A stretch of 64,000 nt of DNA from assembly GCA_020091685.1 (NCBI GenBank), contig CM034599.1, forward strand, positions 19,292,350-19,356,349, read 5' to 3'. Below the pieces are notes generated by a model. It saw nothing but the letters and a program-made list of their open reading frames with translations, was not told where the DNA came from and did no database searches. Positions 61,853 to 64,000 of the stretch are shown in pieces. The stretch is from Lutjanus erythropterus (Eukaryota; Chordata; Actinopteri; Lutjaniformes; Lutjanidae). Position 1 is the first letter of the stretch. The number at the start of each line of letters is the position of its first letter. Made by a program: the position numbers and the translations under genes.

Positions 61853-64000
61853 GTATTACACCTATCCCAACATTTTTACACTGCAAGCAGGAGACTGGCT
61901 GGGTGGGAAACGATATTTGGGGATAAAATAAGATAAAAAAAAAAACTTGTGAAAAGGGAATAGACAAAAGGTGGCAACAAGGCACGGTACAGCTGATGCT
62001 AGGTAGGCCTCTGCTCACAGGTGGTAAGACAGTTAACATCTGAAAACCATGGAGTGTCACATATATGAATGTACTTTTTTTTTTTTTTAAGGACTGAACA
62101 ATTTCAGAAATATATCTAATTGCAATATTTCTGTGTAACTATTATTTGTGGGGCCATCATTGCCTTTCTAGTTAAGATTTAGGGGGAAAATAGGTAAATT
62201 TCCCAGCTGGCCTCTAACTGGATAGTTGTGATTGTATAATTAGTGTTTTTAGAGCTCAAGCTGCCTCTATGTACATTTTTTCTGAATAATATGGTGATGA
62301 AAACTGCAGTTATTTTGTGTTAACTGATTGGCAAGACCATATATATATATAACAAGGGTTTTTGTTCTTTTTTTTACCAGGCAGGGGCTAGAGCTAATGA
62401 ACTTGACAGTCACAGACTAAACTGTTGGTTTTTATACAGCTTGTTAAGAGGTTGTTAAAGTGAGTTATACTCAAAAACATAGCAATTGCTTTTTTAATAA
62501 TGATACAAACACTGTTACTTGCTCAGGCTTGCTATTTTTCATATGCGTGTAAGAAACTCATGAAACATCATTTTAAATCCACCAGAAACACTTTCTTTTT
62601 AATGTATTTATTGAGTTTTTAATTCAAAGGCACAAATAAAAAAGTGCAAATTGTCAGATTATGAAAAGCAACCAATGCCACACTCCTACCTTCACTGTCT
62701 AGACACATATAATAAAAAATGGGGATAAAAAACACAAAGACAAGAAATTGTTACACTGTTTTAATAATTAACCTAAAAGTCGGGTTGATAATTTGGTTTC
62801 CTAGTAATGAAGGTAATGACTTTTAAATAATGGAGCACCTTTGCATCAAAGGAAATAGGATCACGTTCACTTCTCACTCATCTACGGCTAATTATTTGGA
62901 GGTCAACATTTGTAGGTATCTATTTCTCTTCAGTGATCCATCATCCATCATGTCCTTGTGTTATAACACTACTTCTCAAAGTGTTTGACTCCGATCTAGT
63001 ACCATAATGGTATGTGATGCAGTTTCATTTACAGTGGCACGTGGTTCGTGAACTTGCTAATGCAACTGTTTTAATGAGCCAAGATGTTGCATAACAGCAA
63101 AATATTGTTAAAAGACCAAGTACTATAATTTTCAAATATGAAAACAAAGTCCTTACAGTTTTGTTAATTCCAGACAGTGGTGTCAGAGATGTCAGTTGAG
63201 GTATCATATTTGTCTGATTCTCAAAGTTTGCTCCTGAAAACATCCACTGTCTTGTCTTTTGTAGTGAGGAGCTAGTTAGTCCATTTTTATTTTATCAGGA
63301 AACTTAACTGAGATCAAGAGAAGACCAGATGTAGGAACACTTGATTCACTCTTAGTTGACATGTTATTGTGTCTTTTTATTTGGTTTGGCAGACAGCTGA
63401 GTGACAGCTCTCAATGCTGAAGGCTTGCAACTTTTCACTTTTTCATGCTTTTGATACTACTGCTGTCAGTTAACGACACTGAATAAAAGACACTGGCCAT
63501 AAATTTGATGGCACCATCCTTGCTAGGACAAACTGACATTACTTTCTCTCTCTGCCTCGCCCATCTTTCTCTCAGCATCTCTCAGCTCTGATCATTCTCT
63601 TCCTCCTCTCTATCAAACGTGTTCATGTTTTACTTTGTCTTTTTTACTTTTCTCTTTGCATAATCTTGCCTCTCTATGTATTTGCCCTCTGCTCTCTTCC
63701 TGTATCAGATGGTGACTTGTGGGCAGCATGGATCATCAACTGAAGTGTAGAAATTGTTCTCCAAAGGCAACTTATTATTTCAGTCAGTTAAGAGCTAATG
63801 ATTATTTGAGTATTTTCTTGATTATTCAGTTAATTGTTTGGGCTATAAAATAATGTTAGCTGAGAAGCTAGAACCAGTTAATTCTTGTCATACTTGAAAA
63901 ATGACGTGCATGATTAACTGATTATCCAAATAGTGGTTACAGTTCTGGATTGGTTTCTCACCTAATCAAATTACCAGAACAGAAACTGTGCTTTCCTAAT
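61853..64000. other. AT-rich intronic or intergenic DNA
   Basis: Holds pyrimidine tracts (63540-63708), an ATTAATCGAT-type repeat (63770-63990), and a candidate exon at 63709-63744 preceded by acceptor TGTATCAG. Confidence 0.4.
63709..63744 (+). CDS. Candidate terminal exon (very weak)
   Basis: After a good pyrimidine tract and CAG at 63706-63708, the phase that continues the 61804 exon reads GDLWAAWIIN then TGA, after a junction Asp. This would make a 27-residue product with the 61804 exon, too short for a normal protein. It may be a chance frame or an upstream ORF. Confidence 0.15.

Overview
The window looks like teleost fish nuclear DNA, probably percomorph. It has spliced vertebrate genes with GT/AG introns, long AT-rich introns full of CA, GT and pyrimidine repeats, tRNA-derived SINEs, and 3' tails of non-LTR elements of the kind common in fish. 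There is no sign of bacterial, phage or plasmid sequence. Almost all long open frames are chance frames in repeats or introns.

The main gene, on the + strand from about 6.2 to 44.2 kb, is a Kv channel-interacting protein gene, best matched to kcnip3 (KChIP3, calsenilin, DREAM). Six constant coding exons lie at 37289-37413, 37525-37594, 39114-39292, 39552-39656, 39806-39868 and 43065-43112. They encode 196 residues of EF-hand core, followed by a 3'UTR to about 44.17 kb.

Upstream of the core are five alternative N-terminal exons, each ending one base into a codon so that each splices in frame to 37289. They are: the canonical KChIP3 exon with a CCLVKW motif (6240-6414; its own start exon appears to lie off the left edge); a Cys-containing 29-residue start (13063); a MGAVM start with a myristoylation-type motif (19138); and two hydrophobic, membrane-type starts (24662 and 33451). 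The last four resemble alternative N-termini that I recall from the mammalian paralogues KCNIP1 and KCNIP4. Apparently one fish gene carries nearly the full KChIP N-terminal repertoire and can make cytosolic/nuclear, acylated and membrane-anchored isoforms of one Kv4/DREAM calcium sensor. This is the most interesting content of the window.

From 44.2 to 46.8 kb nothing genic is visible. At 46.8-47.45 kb is a CpG-rich promoter with two perfect TCTCGCGAGA palindromes, a CRE palindrome and CCAAT motifs. It precedes an apparently noncoding first exon with a good donor at 47441, so a second + strand gene starts here and runs out of the window. Only two weak candidate exons of it (61804-61852 and about 63709-63744) could be proposed, and its identity is unknown.

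The rest is intronic or intergenic DNA with SINE copies, LINE tails, a foldback element, minisatellites and microsatellites, itemised below.
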